Source: Spiroplasma gladiatoris
Lineage (GTDB): Bacteria > Bacillota_I > Bacilli_A > Mycoplasmatales > Mycoplasmataceae
Reading direction: 5' to 3'
NCBI RefSeq assembly: GCF_004379335.1
Contig: NZ_CP038013.1
Span: 124,001-188,000, forward strand
Length of the DNA stretch: 64,000 nucleotides
The notes below the pieces were generated by a model. The model was not told the DNA's origin. It saw nothing but the letters and a program-made list of their open reading frames with translations, and did not search any database. Of the stretch, positions 1-12,272 are shown in pieces (the stretch's first letter is position 1; each line of letters opens with the position of its first letter). Position numbers and translations under genes: made by a program.

Positions 1-506
1 CAAAAGACTCAAAATTTGTTACAAACACTTACGAACAAGCAATTGAAATTTTACAAAAAGCTGTTGAACAGGGAAAAGAATTTGAAAACAAAAATATAAA
101 ATTTGGTATGGATTTAGGTTCTGAGCATGAACGTTATATTTGTGAAGAAGTTTATAAAAGTCCAGTATTTATAATTAACTACCCAAAAGATATTAAAGCT
201 TTTTATATGAAATTAAATGATGACAACATTACTGTTGCTGCTTCTGATCTATTAGTTCCAGGAATTGGTGAATTAGTTGGAGGAAGTCAAAGAGAAGATG
301 ACTTTGGAAAATTAAAAAAAAGATGCTTAGAAATGAATGTAAACATAAACGAATTAGACTGATATAACAACCTTAGAAATTATGGTTACTATAAATCAGC
401 AGGATTTGGTCTAGGGTTTGAAAGACTTGTTATGTATATAACTGGCGCATCAAACATAAGAGATGTTATTTCATTTCCAAGAACACCTAAAAACTTGTTA
501 TTTTAA
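1..506 (+). CDS. asnS: Asparaginyl-tRNA synthetase, C-terminal part
   Basis: This is the 3' end of a class II aminoacyl-tRNA synthetase that charges tRNA-Asn; the start lies outside the window and the first complete codon is at base 3. The visible ~167 residues include [11 protein letters not shown], the block ending GGSQRED and the motif 3 arginine in [15 protein letters not shown], followed by the terminal [15 protein letters not shown]. These blocks are typical of AsnS rather than AspS, which has an extra domain here. One tryptophan is encoded by TGA (near 360). A strong hairpin terminator follows the TAA directly, so asnS ends its transcription unit. Confidence 0.93.
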
Positions 507-533
507 TAAAAAAACTCTTAAAAGAGTTTTTTT
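507..533 (+). terminator. Rho-independent terminator after asnS
   Basis: An inverted repeat, AAACTCTT / AAGAGTTT, ends in a T run immediately after the asnS stop. It separates asnS from the following glycosyltransferase. Confidence 0.8.
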
Positions 534-587
534 ATTAATAAATGTTAAAATTATAAAGAATGTAATTTAAAAGCGGAGGAAATATTT

Positions 588-1556
588 ATGCTAATTTCAT
601 TTGTTTTAGTTTCTAAGGGATCTTTAAGTAAGGTTGAAAAAGCGATTAAAAACATTGAGCAACTAAAAGACAACGACTATGAAGTCATAATTATTGCAGA
701 TTGCAATATTGAAGATAGTATGTTAGATCAAGATTTAAAAAATGAGTTTTGATTAAAAAATAATGTAAAAATTATTTTAAATAGTTCTTCTCAGGGTAAA
801 TCGGTTTCATGGAATATGGCAATTGATCTAGCAGAGGGTGAATACATAAAGTTTGTTTCTGAAAAAGATACAATCGATAATAACTTTATAGCAAGTTTTA
901 GAGAAGTTCTTGAAAAAAATAAAGATAAACAAATCGACCTAGTTGAATATTTAATTGAATTAAAAGGCTTAGGTCAAGGAATCGATGTAGAAAATTTTTT
1001 AGAAAATCAAAAAGCTTATAACCTAGCAGAAAATTTTGAACCGTTTGCATTTTTAAGTCCTACATTATTTAATAAACTTTTTAAAACCAGTTTATTACAA
1101 GAGTTTGGTTTTAAATTTAGAAGGTTTGTAAGATTTGATATGTTATTTGTGTATAAAGTTTTAGGACAAGCAAAAAGTTTTATATTTATGGGTGATAAAT
1201 TATATGGAGATAGATATTTAGAAGAACCTTCTTATTCTTCTTTTGATTTAGTAAATCAAGGAACACATATTATAAATTACTATAGAAGAATTGGAAAATA
1301 TAAAAATTTAAAAGATCATTTAAATTATGCATATTTTAAAACTTTGTGTTTTGTCTGATTACAGTTAGTAAAACTTTACAATAACAAGTTACTAATGAAA
1401 AAAGCAATTATTTTTGCAGAAAAAAAATTCTCAGAAAAAAGAGAAGAGTTTATTCAAAACAACTCGGTATTAAAATTAAATAGAGATACAAAGTTTAGAG
1501 AAATTTGTCAAGACTTTAATAAGTATATTAAAGATTTGTTAAAGTTAGTAAAATAA
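588..1556 (+). CDS. Family 2 glycosyltransferase
   Basis: A 322-residue protein starting at ATG 588 behind a strong AGCGGAGGAA ribosome-binding site. The N-terminus (LISFVLVSKG, then YEVIIIADCN and a SQGKSVSWNMAIDLAEGEYIKFV block) is the nucleotide-sugar-binding half of a GT-A fold glycosyltransferase. No transmembrane segment is evident, so it should act at the inner face of the membrane. The family transfers sugars to lipids or polysaccharides; the acceptor cannot be told from sequence. The C-terminal 150 residues are Lys-rich and less conserved. It sits 10 bases upstream of the RDD/serine-hydrolase gene and is probably cotranscribed with it. Start and family are well supported; substrate is unknown. 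Confidence 0.8.
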
Positions 1557-1566
1557 AAGGATTGCA

Positions 1567-3441
1567 ATGAACAAAATAGATCAAGAAAAAAAATCTAATT
1601 ACAAATTGAGTTCTTCACAAGAGTGGCAAATACCACATTTGGGGAGAATTTTTTTTGCTAGACTTATAGATTTAACAATTTCATCGATACCAATGATTAT
1701 ATTATTATTTTTATATAAAGTAGAAGATTGAAAATCAGCTACAATAGTTACGACTTTAAATATAACTTTTCTATTTTTATATTTTGTTTTATTACCAATA
1801 TTTTTAAAAGGAAATACAATAGGAAAATTAATTTTAAATTTAAGATTAAAAAAAGAAAATTTGAAAATAAACTTTTGAGATATTTTTTGTAGAGAAACTT
1901 ATTTTGTTTTTATTCCTACTTTAATACAAATTTTATTTCAAATAATTACTTTAGTAGTTTTTATAACATTAAACAAAGATAAAAGCGATGAAACAAAAGG
2001 TAAGGAAAGTATAACTTTATTACAAAATATAAGTTATCTTGTTTATGTTTGTTGATATTTATATATTATTGCAACCATTGCTTTGCAAAAAAAACATCAA
2101 GCTGCAATTGATGTTAAAAGAAAAATTATTGTGAAACATAAAGTTAAAATTTTAAAAATAGAAAATATTAAAAAAGAAAAAGAAAAAAAACATTCACACT
2201 TAAAAGATCACAAACCAGGATTGATAAATGTTGATGATATTGAATATGAGGTAAATAAAATGAAAGATAAATTTAAAAACTCAAATAGTTTTATAAATAA
2301 TTTTATTAAAGATAAATTTATAAGCGGGGCAGTAATTAGAGTATGTAAGAATAAAAAGTTAATTTATAAAAACACTTTTGGATTAAACGATATAGAAAAA
2401 AATGTTGAAATGAAAGAAGATTTATTATTTAGAACTTATTCAATGACAAAACCATTAACCGTTGTTGCGTTTTTATTACTAGTTCAAAATAATAAAATTT
2501 ATTTAGACACAAAGTTAGAAGATATATACGAAGAGTTTAAAAACACAAAAGTTTTAAAAGAAAATAATGAGTTAGAAGATCAAAAAGAAAAAATAACAAT
2601 GCATCATTTATTAACTATGACAGCTGGCTTCACTTATCACGGAATAAAAAACGAAACTGAAAAATTAACTACAAAATTTTTAAAAAACTTTGCTACTTCA
2701 AAAGATGGAAAATATTGAGACTATAAAGATTTTTGTAAAAATTTAGCAAAGATACCTTTAGCTTTTCAACCTGGAACTAATTGATATTATGGAATTGAAT
2801 TAGATGTAATAGCAGCAGTAATTGAAAAAATAACTGGAGAGAAATTTTATGATTATGTAAAAGAAAATATTTTTGAAAAACTAAAAATGTTTGACAGCTC
2901 TTTTTATATTAATAACAAACAAAAAGAAGCAAATGTATATAATTGTATAAGAGAAGAAAATAAAAACACATTGATAAAAATCAATGACTTTAAAGTGTTT
3001 TTTCAACAAATGTATCAACAATCTCCAATTGCGCTTGGAGGAGCTGGACTAATCTCTACTTCAAAAGATTATCAAAACTTTTTAAACTTTTTAATTGATG
3101 GTAAAGATCATAATGGAAATCAGTTATTGGATTTTAAATTTATTGAAATGATGTCTAAAGATCAATTAAAAGATTTAAAAAAATATTTTAAATGAACTGT
3201 TAATGAAGATTATAGTTATGGCTATGGTGTTAGAGTTAAAATTGAAAATAAAGCTTATCCAGTAACAAATGTTGGAGAGTATGGTTGAGGTGGACTTTTA
3301 GGATCATTTTGTTTGGTTGATATGAAAAATAAAATAACTATGAATTTAATGATAAGTTCAAAACCTGGACATAATAAAATAATTGAAAACGATTTTGTGA
3401 ATGAGTTTTATAAAGATTTACAAGAAGAAAATTTAAACTAA
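1567..3441 (+). CDS. RDD-domain membrane protein fused to class C beta-lactamase-like serine hydrolase
   Basis: One uninterrupted code-4 frame of 624 residues. Residues ~20-180 are an RDD-type membrane domain (ARLIDL motif, hydrophobic segments, a GNTIGKLILNLRL block). A Lys/Glu-rich linker follows. Residues ~225-620 are a beta-lactamase/transpeptidase-fold hydrolase with catalytic SxxK as S292-M-T-K295, a WYYGIELDVIAAVIEKITG block where the family has its Tyr motif, and YGWGGLLGSF near residue 573 in place of KTG. That pattern resembles EstB/LACTB-like esterases rather than true beta-lactamases. Mollicutes lack peptidoglycan, so a role on lipids or peptides is likelier (inference). Two separate genes are unlikely because no stop or SD intervenes. 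Confidence 0.75.
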
Positions 3442-3450
3442 GGAGAATTT

Positions 3451-5619
3451 ATGTACGACTTTTTAAAAGATTTAAATGATCAACAACTAGAAAGCATTAT
3501 CACAACTGATGTTCCACTAAGAATAATAGCAGGAGCAGGGAGTGGAAAAACAAGAGTAATAACAAATAAAATAGCTTATCTTGTTGAACAAGAAAAAATT
3601 AACCCCTACAAAATTTTAGCTGTTACTTTTACAAACAAAGCAGCAAACGAAATGAAAAGTCGTGTGCAAAAAATTTTAAAAAATAGTTTATCTGTACCTT
3701 ATATTTTAACCTTCCACTCATTTTGTGTAAGAGTTTTAAGAGAAGACTATGAGTTTGCAAACTTAAAAAAAGATTTTATTATAATTGATACAAGTGAACA
3801 ACAAAAGATTATTAGAAAAATTCTAAAAGATTTAAATTTAGATGACTCAAAAAATAAACCTGAACGAAAAATTTTATCTAGAATTAGTAATTGAAAATCT
3901 TCTTTTACATCATGAGAAGAAGTAATCGATAATACTTTTAATAGTCAAGAAAAAAGTTATGCAAAAGTATATAGATACTATGAAGATTATCTAATAGATA
4001 AAAATTTCGTTGACTTCGATGATTTACTTTTAAAAGTACATAAAATGTTTAAAACAAATATGAACGTAAGAAAAAAGTGAATTCAAAGATTCGATTATAT
4101 ACTTGTAGATGAGTTTCAAGATACAAACAATGTTCAGTTTGATTTAATAAAATGATTAACAGACAAAAGAGGTTGTTTAACAGTTGTTGGAGATCCTGAC
4201 CAAACTATTTATTCTTGAAGAGGTGCTAGAGTACATATTATTTTAAATTTTGAAAAAGAATTTGAAAGAGCAAAAACTGTTAAACTAATAAAAAATTATC
4301 GTTCTACTCAACCTATATTAGATTTAGCAAATAATTTTATTCAAAATAATAAAAATAGAGAACAAAAAGATATATTTACTGATAAAAAAGAAGGAGACAT
4401 AGTTGAAGTAAAAGAATGTGCTTCAAAATATTTTGAAGCTAAGTTTATTGCAAAAAAAATAAAACAATTAGTTGAAGAAAATAATTATAAATATTCTGAT
4501 TTTTTTGTACTATATAGAATGAACGCTTGGTCTGTTGAGTTTGAAAAAGAATTCTCAAATTCTAAAATACCTTACGAACTAGTTGGTGGTTTTGAATTTA
4601 GAGAAAGAAAAGTTATAAAAGATGTAACTGCTTTATTAAAAGCAGTAGCAATTCAAGATGATTTTTCATTTGAAAGAGTATTTAGTTTTGTACCTAAAGT
4701 AGGAACTGTCACTTCTGAAAAATTATTTAATTGTGCATATGAAAATAACATTAATATGTTTGAACTTTTAACTAAAAGAGAAGATTTGACTATTATGATT
4801 TCTAAAAATTTATATGAAATAAGTAACGCTTTAAGAGAGGCGCATAAAAAGTTTTTAAATAACGAAAACGTTGTTGATATTGCAAATTTTCTAATTAAAG
4901 AATCAGGTTATAAGCAAAAATTAGACCTTAAAGATAAAGAGGGAATTGATGCAATTGAAAATATAGAAGCATATTTTGATCAAATGAAAAAATTTGATGA
5001 TGAGTATGATAAAAATCAAGAACAATCAAATCGATTAGTCAAATTTTTACAAGAAGAAACATTAAATATAAATAACGAAAATCTTATGGTTGTTCCAAAT
5101 AAAGTTACTTTAATGACAATTCATGCTGCTAAGGGATTAGAAAATAAAGTTGTATTTATAGTTGGTTTAAGTAGTGATGTTTTTCCTTCAAGAATGAGCA
5201 TGTTTTCAAAAGAAGGTTTAGAAGAAGAAAGAAGAGCTTTTTATGTTGCAATAACAAGAGCTCAAGAAAAATTATTTATTTCATATGTTATGGGAGAATA
5301 CTCTTATATTGCTTCAGGACAATTAGGTCCGAGTCGTTTTATAGGTGAGTTAGATCCAAATTTATATAGTATCGAGAAAAATATCTTTTTTCACTCAGCA
5401 ACAGAAATGAGCAGTAAAAAATATGATAGTGGAGTAGTTAATCAAAAACCTGAAAAAATTGATCCAGGAGTTAAAGTAGGAGATATTGTAGAACATTTTA
5501 TGTTTGGTGATGGGGTTGTTAGCAAAATCTTAGATAAATATATTCAAATTGCTTTTTCTAATCCTGCATACGGAAGTAAGGCAATACCAATCAATTCCAA
5601 TGCTTGAAATAAAAAATAG
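3451..5619 (+). CDS. pcrA: UvrD/PcrA-type ATP-dependent DNA helicase
   Basis: A 722-residue SF1A 3'-5' helicase, the normal length for PcrA/UvrD, acting in excision repair and replication restart. Q-motif LNDQQLESI is at residues 8-16, Walker A GAGSGKT at 28-34 and Walker B DEFQDTN near residue 220. GDPDQTIYSWRGA (motif III), the TIHAAKGLENKVVF motif V block and EERRAFYVAITRA (motif VI) follow. Five or more tryptophans are TGA codons, including the true last Trp just before NKK and the TAG stop at 5617. SD AAGGAG lies 5 bases before ATG. The C-terminal DGVV...YIQIAF segment is the small Tudor-like tail seen in PcrA. UvrD versus PcrA naming is arbitrary here. Confidence 0.92.
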
Positions 5620-5629
5620 TATTTTTACC

Positions 5630-5645
5630 AAAAACTTAAGTTTTT
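5630..5645. terminator. Perfect 16-bp palindrome between pcrA and ptsH
   Basis: AAAAACTTAAGTTTTT lies just after pcrA and overlaps the likely -35 to -10 spacer of the ptsH promoter (-10 TATAAT at 5649-5654). It could be a weak terminator for pcrA or an operator for ptsH; the sequence alone does not decide. Confidence 0.45.
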
Positions 5646-5648
5646 ATA

Positions 5649-5654
5649 TATAAT
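5649..5654 (+). promoter_or_regulatory. Probable -10 box of ptsH
   Basis: A TATAAT hexamer lies 24 bases before the ptsH start. A weak -35 candidate, TTACCA (5625-5630), is 18 bases upstream. Confidence 0.5.
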
Positions 5655-5678
5655 ATACTTTGTTAGGAGGATTAAAAA

Positions 5679-5942
5679 ATGACTTCATTTACAGCAAAAG
5701 TTATTGATCCAGTAGGGTTACACGCAAGACCGGCTTCAGTTTTAACAAAAGAAGCTTCAAAATATGCTTCAGACATTAAAATTGTTTGTGGTGAAAAAGA
5801 GGGAAACCTAAAATCAATTATGAACGTTATGGCATTAGCAGTAAAATCTGGTGCAGAAATAACAATTCAAGCATCTGGAGAAGATGAAAAAGAAGCAATA
5901 ACAGCTATTGAACATGCAATGAGAGAAAATTCAATCATTTAA
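5679..5942 (+). CDS. ptsH: PTS phosphocarrier protein HPr
   Basis: An 87-residue cytoplasmic protein that passes phosphate from Enzyme I to sugar-specific EIIA domains. The phosphorylation site GLHARPA places the catalytic His at residue 15 and the Arg at 17. Ser46 in NLKSIMNVM is the regulatory site phosphorylated by HPr kinase in Gram-positives and several mollicutes. Length is standard. A perfect TTAGGAGG SD precedes the ATG. It has its own promoter-like sequence and terminator, so it is monocistronic and separated from ptsI (12.3 kb) and crr (21.3 kb). Confidence 0.97.
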   Translation: MTSFTAKVIDPVGLHARPASVLTKEASKYASDIKIVCGEKEGNLKSIMNVMALAVKSGAEITIQASGEDEKEAITAIEHAMRENSII

Positions 5943-5962
5943 TTGAAATAGCAATATACTTT

Positions 5963-5998
5963 AAAAATGGTTTTAAGAAGTTAAAATCATTTTTTTTG
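5963..5998 (+). terminator. Terminator after ptsH
   Basis: An inverted repeat, AAAAATGGTTTTAA ... TTAAAATCATTTTT, is followed by T residues, shortly after the ptsH TAA. Confidence 0.7.
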
Positions 5999-6074
5999 TA
6001 TTTATTATATAATAATTAGGTAGTGAGTTTTGATATTTAAATCATTTCTACTAAATTAAGAAAGGAATAATAAA

Positions 6075-6815
6075 ATGATAGAACTAAAAAATGTGTCGAG
6101 AAAACTAAATAATTTTAAATTAAAAGACGTAAGTTTTCAGATAAAAAAAGGTGCTGTCGTTGCTTTTGTTGGAGACAATGGAGCAGGAAAAACAACAACT
6201 ATTAAAGCAATCTTTGGTGAGCTTAAAATAGATAGTGGTGAAATATTAATGGATGGTGAAAATTTATTTGCCAACAATAATCTCCACAGATTAGCATTTT
6301 TTCCAGATTCAAATAACATTCCTCTAAATATTAAGGTTCATGACTATATGTTATATATTTGTGCTGCAAATGGAATACCTTCTTCAAAAGCTGCAAAAAA
6401 AATAGATGATGTTTATCGTTTATTAGAATTAAGACCCTATAAAAATAAATTAATTAAACAACTTTCTGCAGGGTGAAAGAAAAAAGCTATTATGGCAAGT
6501 GTTCTAATAAGAAGACCTGAATACGTTGTTTTTGATGAACCAACTGCAAACGTTGATGTTGAATCAAAACTATATTTTATGAATATTTTAGAACTGCTTA
6601 TTAATCAAGGAATTACAATAATGATTACCAGTCATATTATTGAAGAATTGCAAGAAGTTGCTAACTATTTAGTTTTAATTAAAAAAGGTGAGATTGTTCA
6701 TGCAGCAGATTTTGACAATAAAAAAGAAAAAATAATGGATGTATATAAAACACATATGAAAAATCCAATTAAGGATATGACTATATTGCGTGAGTTATAC
6801 AATAAGGAGATATAA
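6075..6815 (+). CDS. ABC transporter ATP-binding protein (module 1)
   Basis: A 246-residue ABC ATPase. Walker A is GDNGAGKTT (around residues 34-42), the Q-loop region reads FFPDSNN, the signature is LSAGWKKKA (its Trp is TGA), Walker B is YVVFDEPTAN and the switch His lies in TSHIIEE. The LSAGW signature and short length fit exporter-type (DRI/CcmA-like) ATPases. It is 2 bases upstream of its permease. A close paralogue sits at 8972. Upstream there is a TATAAT at 6008-6013 and an AAAGGAATAA SD. Transported substrate is unknown. Confidence 0.9.
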
Positions 6816-6817
6816 AA

Positions 6818-8959
6818 GTGGAGTTAAATTTAGTTAAACATAAAAAAAATAAAAGCACAAATTCAAATAATATTAAGGCTAATTTATCTGTAATTTTTGC
6901 AATAAATTTAAAAATGACTTTTGCAAGTCCTGGTGTTATAATTGCATTTTTAATTCACTTTATATCACTAATTGCAATTTTATTAGTCGAAACAACTTCT
7001 GGAATTCAAACACAAAATATTGGAAGCATTGGAAATTATAAAATAATATTTTATGTAGTATCGGTTTTATCAACAATCTTTTTTGTAATGATGATGCTTT
7101 TGTTTTTATTTAAAAAACAAAAAAAATCTGGTATTCATTCAATTGAGTTAAGAGCTGGATTAGCAGTTTGAAAATCATATATACTAAGGGTTTTAGTTGC
7201 AACTACAATTATTACAATTGCAAACATTTTAGTACTAATTGGAGTAGCTATTATGGGATTGTTATTTACAGTGCCAACAGAACTATATAAGGCTTTTCCT
7301 TATTCACAAGTTGCATTTATAATATTTTTAGCAATTATTATGATTTTAATTTTATTACCAATTTTTATTTATTCATCAACAATGGTTGGTACATTAATGG
7401 CAACTGTTTTAATGTTTGTGTTTTCATTAAGTCCAATATTTGCTTCAATTAGATATTCATTTTCTGGTAAAGATGCAGAAGATGATTATGCTTTAAAATT
7501 TAATGTTTTAAATGAATTTTATGAAAATACAAAAAACGATGAAAATGTAAAAAAAATATTTAACGATGAACAAATATCAGAAGTTGATAGTAGATCTAAA
7601 CTTGTAACAACTTTAGAAGAAAACCTTGCAGGTTATCAATCAGGATTAAGTTCATTTAATTTACCATCAGCTTCAATAACAAGCAAGTTTAAACAGTTTT
7701 ATACTTCAAACAATAGTCAAGAATCTTCGAGTACAAATAGATATAATTCTTGAGATCTTGTAAATAAAGACAAAGAAGGATCAGATTTTTTAAGTACAAA
7801 TTTTAAAAGTTTAATTTGAGACACAATCATTACTAATGATATGTATTTAGGACAAGTTAATTATGATTATTCATTTACACCATCTGTAAACAAAGATGCT
7901 AGAAATAAAAAAAGTATTTTAGAAGATACTCCAATAAAAAGTGTATTGGATGAATTGTTTGACTCATTAAAAAATAATCAAGATAAAATTGATTCTAAAA
8001 ATAAAAATGAAATACCAACAATGTTTTTAAAAAAATATAATTATAATTCAAGTGAAGTATATAAAACTAAAAAAGTTTCTATTAGTGATTTTGCAAATCA
8101 ATTAGAAAAGTACTCACCAAAATATGCAAATTTAATTAGTACTGCTGCAAAAATTTATGATAAGTACTCTGCTATATTTAATGAACAACAAACAAATATA
8201 TTTAAAAACACTAACCCAATTGAATATATTAGTGGTTCAAGTTCAAATAAAAAATATGCATTAGATGATTATTATACAGGTGATTTCAGAGCAAATTTAT
8301 TTGTAGATGATGTTTATTATAAACCATTCGAAGGTGGTCAATACAATTATTATTATAAAGTACCTTATGATTTCTTTAGTGAATATAACAATAGAACTAA
8401 ACAATATGAAGATCAAGAAGAACATTTGGGCGATACTGGATTAAAAGCTTTAAGTGATGAGGAAAAAGAAACTATTAATAAAAATCAAGAAGTAGCAGAA
8501 ATTTATAAAAAATTTCCTGAAATAACAATTTTAAACTGATTAATAGTTAATTTATGATATGAATCATTTACAATTGCAGTTGATTCAGTTGATGAATTGT
8601 ATTCATACTATGTAAGTTCAAAAAATGGATCAAAATTGACTTTTGATGTATTTAGACACTTTGCAGTTATGTCAAGTGGTTTATTTGCAAATAGTTCATT
8701 AAACGATTCATACAATAATACAGACTCAAAAGTTTTATATCAGGGGAAAACTTCATCGATTAAAAATATTTTAGATTACGAAAAATATTTACCACAATAC
8801 AATAAAAACTACGCTGTTCAAAAACCATTTTTAACAGAAGGAAAAGTTATTTATAAAAATGCTTTCATAATCCCACTGGCTTATGCAATTTACTTATTAT
8901 TAGCTTCTCCACTTTATTACCTTGGTTATATGGCATATAAAAGAAAAATTAGAACATAG
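6818..8959 (+). CDS. ABC transporter permease with large extracytoplasmic domain (module 1)
   Basis: A 713-residue membrane protein; GTG start at 6818, chosen because AAGGAG lies 10 bases upstream inside the end of the ATPase gene. About five or six transmembrane segments fall within residues ~39-212, then ~460 hydrophilic residues rich in Asn, Lys, Tyr and Ser, then one last transmembrane helix (~683-704) with a basic tail. This is an ABC-2-like permease with a large outside domain. The partner ATPase is directly upstream. The paralogous module at 9727 has the same layout but little obvious identity in the outer domain. Surface export or anchoring is an inference. Confidence 0.75.
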
Positions 8960-8971
8960 GAGGCAACTAAA

Positions 8972-9727
8972 ATGATTGAAATAAAAAATATTACAAGAGA
9001 CTTGGGTGGTTTTTTCTTAAATCAAGTAAGTTTCACAATTAAAAAAGGATCAGTAGTTGCTTTTGTGGGTGACAATGGTGCTGGAAAAACAACAACAATT
9101 AAAGCGCTTTTTGGAGAAATTAGACTTGATAGTGGTGAAGTAATGATCGATGGAGAAAGTTTATTTGTAAATGAAAATTTACAAAGAATTGCCTTTTTCC
9201 CTGATTCAAATAACGTTCCAATGGATATGAAATTAAAAGACTATGTTAAATATATTTGTGCAGTAAATGCTATGAAAGCAAAAGATGCAAATGCAAAAGC
9301 TAAACAAGTATATAAAATGTTAGGTTTAGAAAAATATGTTGGAAAAAAATTTAGAGAATTATCAGCAGGTTGAAAAAAACGTGCAATTATGGCAAGTGTT
9401 CTTGTTAGATCGCCAGAGTTTATAGTTTTTGATGAACCAACTGCAAACGTGGATGTTGAGGCAAAACTTTCATTTATGAACATCTTGCACGAACTGTCTA
9501 AAATTGGAGTTACCATTCTTATAACAAGTCATATTTTGGAAGAACTTCAAGAATTAGCAAATTATCTTGTTATTATAAAAAATGGAGAAATAGTTTATGA
9601 AAATGATTTTGATAATCAAAAAGAAAGCATAGCAAATATTTATAAAAAATTAATGGCTGAAAAAAATGACAATATCAAATTGCTAGCAGAAATTTATACA
9701 CCAGAAATAGAAGGGGGTAATAAATAA
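8972..9727 (+). CDS. ABC transporter ATP-binding protein (module 2)
   Basis: A 251-residue ABC ATPase and clear paralogue of the one at 6075: same GDNGAGKTTTIKALFGE Walker A block, FFPDSNNVPM, LSAGWKKRA signature (TGA Trp), IVFDEPTANVDVE Walker B and TSHILEELQE switch region. It starts at ATG 8972 with an ATAGGAGG SD overlapping the stop of the previous permease. Its TAA shares one base with the ATG of the next permease (TAATG), implying translational coupling. Tandem duplication of the ATPase-permease pair is the simplest history. Confidence 0.9.
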
Positions 9728-12159
9728 TGAAAGCAATATTAGATGAAAATATTCAAGCAAAGAAAAAGAAATCAATCTTTAAAAAACCAAAACTTGAAGG
9801 TGTAGGGCTTTTATTTTTAATTACTGTAAGAAAATCTTTTTCAGCAAAAGCAAGTAAAGGTACAGGTATAACTTTTTTAGTTTTAAGTTTTATATTTACT
9901 CTTGTAACAGCTTTAACAAATAAGGGATTTAAAATAGATGCTACAATTAGTGTTATTGCACCAACTATAGGATATATATTTATAGTATTTTTCTATGTTG
10001 TATTTTTAACAATTCTAGTGGTTAGTTTATTTAAAGTCCCAATTATGGAAGGTATTCAGCAAATTGAAACTAGAGCAGGAGTTAGTTTGTTCAAATCATT
10101 TTTAATTAGATATTTTAGTTACATAACAGTTACTTATTCATATTTAATTATAAATTTAATTTTTGCAGCAATTCTTAGTACAACATTTTCAAATCAACCT
10201 TTAGCAGAAGCTATTCTACTATACTCTCCAGTATTATTTTTAATGTTATTTACTTTAATATGATTCCCTGTATTATGTTTAATCTCATTAATTTCTTCAG
10301 TGGCTATGGGAACATTTGGAAACATTTTTTTAGGAGCAATTCTATCACTATTACCATTTATTAGTGGAATGGCAAATTTAGTTACCTCAAATTCAAGTGA
10401 AACACAGTTAAGTAGCGCGGCAAAAGCTCAAACTGCTAGATTAGTTTTTGCAAATGACTTTTATAAAAAATTTATAAACGATAGTGCAGTTAAACAAATT
10501 TTTGAAGAAGAAGAAAATTCTAAAAATATTTTAGAAACTATCTCAAAAAATTTACAAGTAGTAAATATAAATGATCTTTCATTAGATACTTTAAGCAGTA
10601 GTTTAATAAAAGAATTTGTTACTGTAAATGAAGCTGGTGGTGGATTACAAAAATCAGTTAGATATAAACCAGTTATTGAAGCGCTTATAAAAGCTTTATA
10701 TTTAGGTCAATTTAATCTTGATGTAGATACAGCAGCTAATGACTTTAAAAAAGAATTAGATGAATTAAACAATGATAAAAGTAACAACGGTGGTAATAAC
10801 AACGATTATAATTATAATCAAAATTCAATTAAACAAAGTATAGAGACTCCATTAATTGAAACAAATACTGTATTTAGTGGATTAGGAATTAATACAATAT
10901 TGGAAAGCTTTTATAAAGAAGTTTATGAAAATATGTTTACTGCTAACGAAGCACCAGTATCATATCCTGGTTATTCTGGAAGTATTTTTATTGGTAAAAA
11001 TAATAGAACCGGAAAAGAAGTTGAAAAAGAATTTTTAGACATTTCTGATTTAGTAAAATGATTATCAAATAAATTACCGCAATACAAATCTTTATTAAGC
11101 TATGTTTCATCTCAGTATAAAAATTACAATGAAATTTTATTTAATAGAGTTAATACATCTAATGACGGTGGAACAACTTATTCTAATAACACACAAAACT
11201 CAATCTTTAAAACACCTGGAAACATTGAGGATTCATTCTACTCATTCCAAAGTTATTCGACTAAAAACTCTGAAGTATTAACTTTATACAAAAGATATCC
11301 AGAATTAATGATGATTAACAATTTAATAACTCAAAATTGAGTTAATACAATGAGCTACTCTACTGACTTTTTAAAAGCAATCAGAAGTGCTAGTAGTTCA
11401 ATAAGTTCTGATGAAAAAATGACAGCTGAATCAGGTATTGAATATATTGCGAGCAAAGCGAATAAAGAAGTTAGCAGTTCACAAATAAATATTATTAATC
11501 ACTTTTATATTTTTTACCAAGGTTTAATTGGTAATCATTCTTATGGTGATGCATTCTTTACTAATAAAGATTTAATTGCAAATAGATCTTTAACAACAAA
11601 AATTTCTAATTTTAAAAGTTATTCAAAATATGCAACTGCAAAAAATACTGCAGAAATGAAGGGTGAGGAAAGCAATAATACACCTTCAACTGGTTATGGA
11701 ATTGAAACTTACTTTGGATTAGAAAACCAAAAGCCAGGCAATTATGTAACAACTTTACCTGCGATATATGGAGAAGTGACAAAAGAAAAAATTCTTGCAG
11801 CAATCCAAGAAAGATATAGAAATGTTTTATCAGAAAATAAAGATATGCAAACAATTAGAACACTTTCTATTAAAGGCTTAACAGCTGAAAAATTGGGTAA
11901 TGATTGATATATAAAAAATGCAAATGATAAACAAAATTATTGAGTTGATTATAACTCAGAAAAAAACCGTAATGAATTTTCAATTAAAGTTCAATTTAGC
12001 GATAATAAAAATAATAAATTACAATCAATTTTTAAAGAAACTCCTCTTCAAAAAGGGATAGGTTTTAACATAATTGGTGTAGCGTTTATTTACTTAGCAA
12101 TTTCTTTATTATCAACAGGTTTAGTTTTCTTAGTATTTAAAAGACTTTCTAGAATCTAA
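9727..12159 (+). CDS. ABC transporter permease with large extracytoplasmic domain (module 2)
   Basis: An 810-residue permease, same architecture as the module 1 permease: five or so transmembrane segments in residues ~45-215, ~560 outside residues, and a final transmembrane helix at ~777-803. The outer domain includes an Asn-rich low-complexity stretch (NNGGNNNDYNYNQNS). One-base overlap with its ATPase gene indicates coupling. The outer domain is ~100 residues longer than in module 1, so the ectodomains have diverged in length while the membrane cores stayed alike. Function is unknown; a lipid/peptide exporter or surface complex is possible. Confidence 0.75.
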
Positions 12160-12170
12160 TTTAAAGTATG

Positions 12171-12204
12171 AACTCTAAATATGCAAATATTTAGAGTTTT
12201 TATT
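12171..12204 (+). terminator. Terminator after ABC module 2
   Basis: The hairpin AACTCTAAATAT-GCAA-ATATTTAGAGTT plus T run closes the four-gene ABC operon. Confidence 0.85.
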
Positions 12205-12272
12205 TATTAAAAATAAGAAATAAGATTTTTATCTAATTTATTTTATGAATAAAATAACCAATAGTAATTGTG

